Positions 62,473-64,000 of a stretch of DNA of 64,000 bases are shown piece after piece (the first letter of the stretch is position 1; each line of letters starts with the position of its first letter). Source of the DNA: Rhodamnia argentea. Taxonomy: Eukaryota; Streptophyta; Magnoliopsida; Myrtales; Myrtaceae. The stretch spans positions 25,902,283 through 25,966,282 of the forward strand of contig NC_063156.1 in assembly GCF_020921035.1 (NCBI RefSeq). Reading direction: 5' to 3'. The notes beneath the pieces are model-generated. The model made no database searches, was not told the origin of the DNA, and worked only from the letters and a program-made list of their open reading frames with translations. The position numbers were made by a program, and so were the translations under genes.

Positions 62473-64000
62473 AGTCTCAAATGCGAGTGCTTTATTCTAA
62501 CGGCGTATCCCAACGAGGTAGATTTTTCGTATGATCCAGTAATTGTTACATACCACTGTGGTGGATTGGGATGAATTCGCTAGAACGCCGACGCGAGTGT
62601 CCAAGCAATCTTGTGAGTATAAACTTTGACTGTTTCGGTAGAATTACTGTTGATCCCGGCTCAGTTTTCTTGACGTCTGCATTTGCCCTACTTAGTCCTA
62701 GGAACCGCCCATGACGCACTTTTGTATAGATTGGGATGATTCCCACCGATGGAAATTCACATTCTCTATACGCGGAGCAATGACTTAACATGTGCTTTAA
62801 GAGTAGTTCTTAGCAAAATCAATTATCAAATCACTTCCCTTCTGCAACTTTATTAGTACTTTAGTAGCAATAATTGTTATCAGACTCGCTGTTGTTTTCC
62901 TTTCTCCTTCTGGACGGGGATCTGGGGCGCCGTCCGAATTGATTTTGCTTATTTGCACCTGCCCGAGGACTATGCCGAAGAGATCCGCTCTGGCTGAGGA
63001 AAAGAACATCCACAGTATCGAAGGCGGCTCGAGCAGCTCTCGGAATTACTAGCCTTATTTTTGCAAATGATATCTCAAAAGCTTTTCACAAGAACCTCTC
63101 ACTCAGATTTACATGCCATGGGAGCTTGATTAGAGGAGCTCTCCATTTTCTGGCCAAAATATGTATCTGATCTCGAGTTTTCTTCGCAGGCAATGGGTAT
63201 AAAATCTAGATTAACACGACTTGATATCTGCCGGTAGCTTTCCCTTGTTCAAGAAAGCATTTGAGATTGGGACAACCTTTGTTCATGCGACCCTACTCAA
63301 AACTAGTTTCTAGGCCAAAGATTAAGGGAGACGGTACTGCGCGAATAATAACCATTCTTTCCTCAGGTTCTAATTTTAGACAGAAACGAAAATTTTTATT
63401 TCTACTCTCTAGATGAATTTTTTTTGCAAAAATACGCGTTTCACAACAATGCAAAATTCCTGTTTTCGAAACAAAAATTCGTTTGATAATATAAATTTTT
63501 TAAGTTTTAACAACTGCTGAACCTCGGTTCAGACCGATGGATGGCGAACAGCGAATGGGAACTGAGGACCGAAGGCTGGCGAACTGTGCCAGGGACATGT
63601 TATAGAGTCCAACGAAGAATTTCACGTCCTCTACTGCAGAAGAGGATTATTATTATTATTTTTTGTTGAAAAAGAGGGACTTAATTCAAAACATCATCTT
63701 TTTTACCATGTTTTCGGGTCAATTTTCTTGATAGACAAGATTAACACAATGCTTGCTGTTCATGTGACGTCATTTTGGCTAAAGGAGGGATACTCTATTG
63801 CCTGTTTCAAGCAAAATAAAAGCATTTCAGCTGAACCATTCCAAACAATATCAACTTGCTTTAATAGTTTAATCCGACGCAAGATAAACCCCCCACATGG
63901 TCATAGAAGACCGCGAATCGCCACCATTTTCAACCCTGGTCATTCGAGTACACAAACCAGGGCATACAAAACTCTACACTATCACAACAAATGTACCTGC
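62473..64000. other. Intergenic: ERS1 3' flank and spacer
   Basis: The first few hundred bases are the probable 3' UTR. 63380-63500 holds phrases ('cagaaacgaaaatttttatt' and 'gcaaaaatacgcgtttcaca') like the arms of the Harbinger-like element at 53550, perhaps a fragment. No further gene recognised. Confidence 0.45.

Noticed and set aside
1..64000. CRISPR array, operons, ribosome binding sites or prophage
   Set aside because: The window is plant nuclear DNA. The regular repeats seen are tandem arrays or MITEs, not spacer-repeat arrays.

Overview
This is plant nuclear DNA, from a eudicot. There are few genes, and they have plant GT-AG introns. The spaces between them are AT-rich and full of short inverted-repeat transposons. 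Every gene belongs to a plant family (ethylene receptor, COBRA-like, galacturonosyltransferase-like, DUF789, VQ). The style of the repeats suggests a woody eudicot, perhaps Myrtales, but this is only an impression.

Layout. At 1-575 is the 3' end of a proline-rich cell-wall protein gene (+). From 0.6 to 8.7 kb there is no gene, only MITE-like elements. A small intronless plant protein gene lies at 8835-9308 (+). From 9.3 to 25.7 kb there is mostly repeat-rich spacer. It holds a Pack-MULE-like transposon carrying a decayed VQ-motif gene (16045-17521), a cDNA-like insertion inside a MITE (about 19.84-20.56 kb), a solo LTR (23163-23648) and a three-unit tandem array with a period of about 437 bp (23.69-25.03 kb). 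An intronless GT8 galacturonosyltransferase-like gene lies at 25754-26857 (+). A three-exon COBRA-like gene with a GPI-type tail lies at 31722-34475 (+). A six-exon DUF789 gene lies at 36895-43290 (-); one of its introns is GC-AG. Its upstream flank, about 4 kb, is tandemly duplicated (43.5-51.3 kb). A five-exon ethylene receptor of the ERS1 type lies at 55972-62472 (+).

How the genes relate. They are independent plant transcription units, not an operon or a pathway cluster. Three of them (proline-rich protein, GATL, COBRA-like) act in the cell wall, which is probably coincidence. All splice junctions of the COBRA-like, DUF789 and ERS1 models were read by eye, and each keeps the reading frame to a normal stop (664, 407 and 635 residues). 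The ERS1 model keeps the copper/ethylene Cys65 and His69 and the phospho-acceptor His353, and has no receiver domain.

I found no clear undescribed multi-gene system. The most interesting objects are the VQ-carrying Pack-MULE, the tandem duplication of the DUF789 upstream region, the retroposed transcript nested in a MITE, and the 3.8 kb first intron of ERS1, which holds a Ty1-copia gag remnant.
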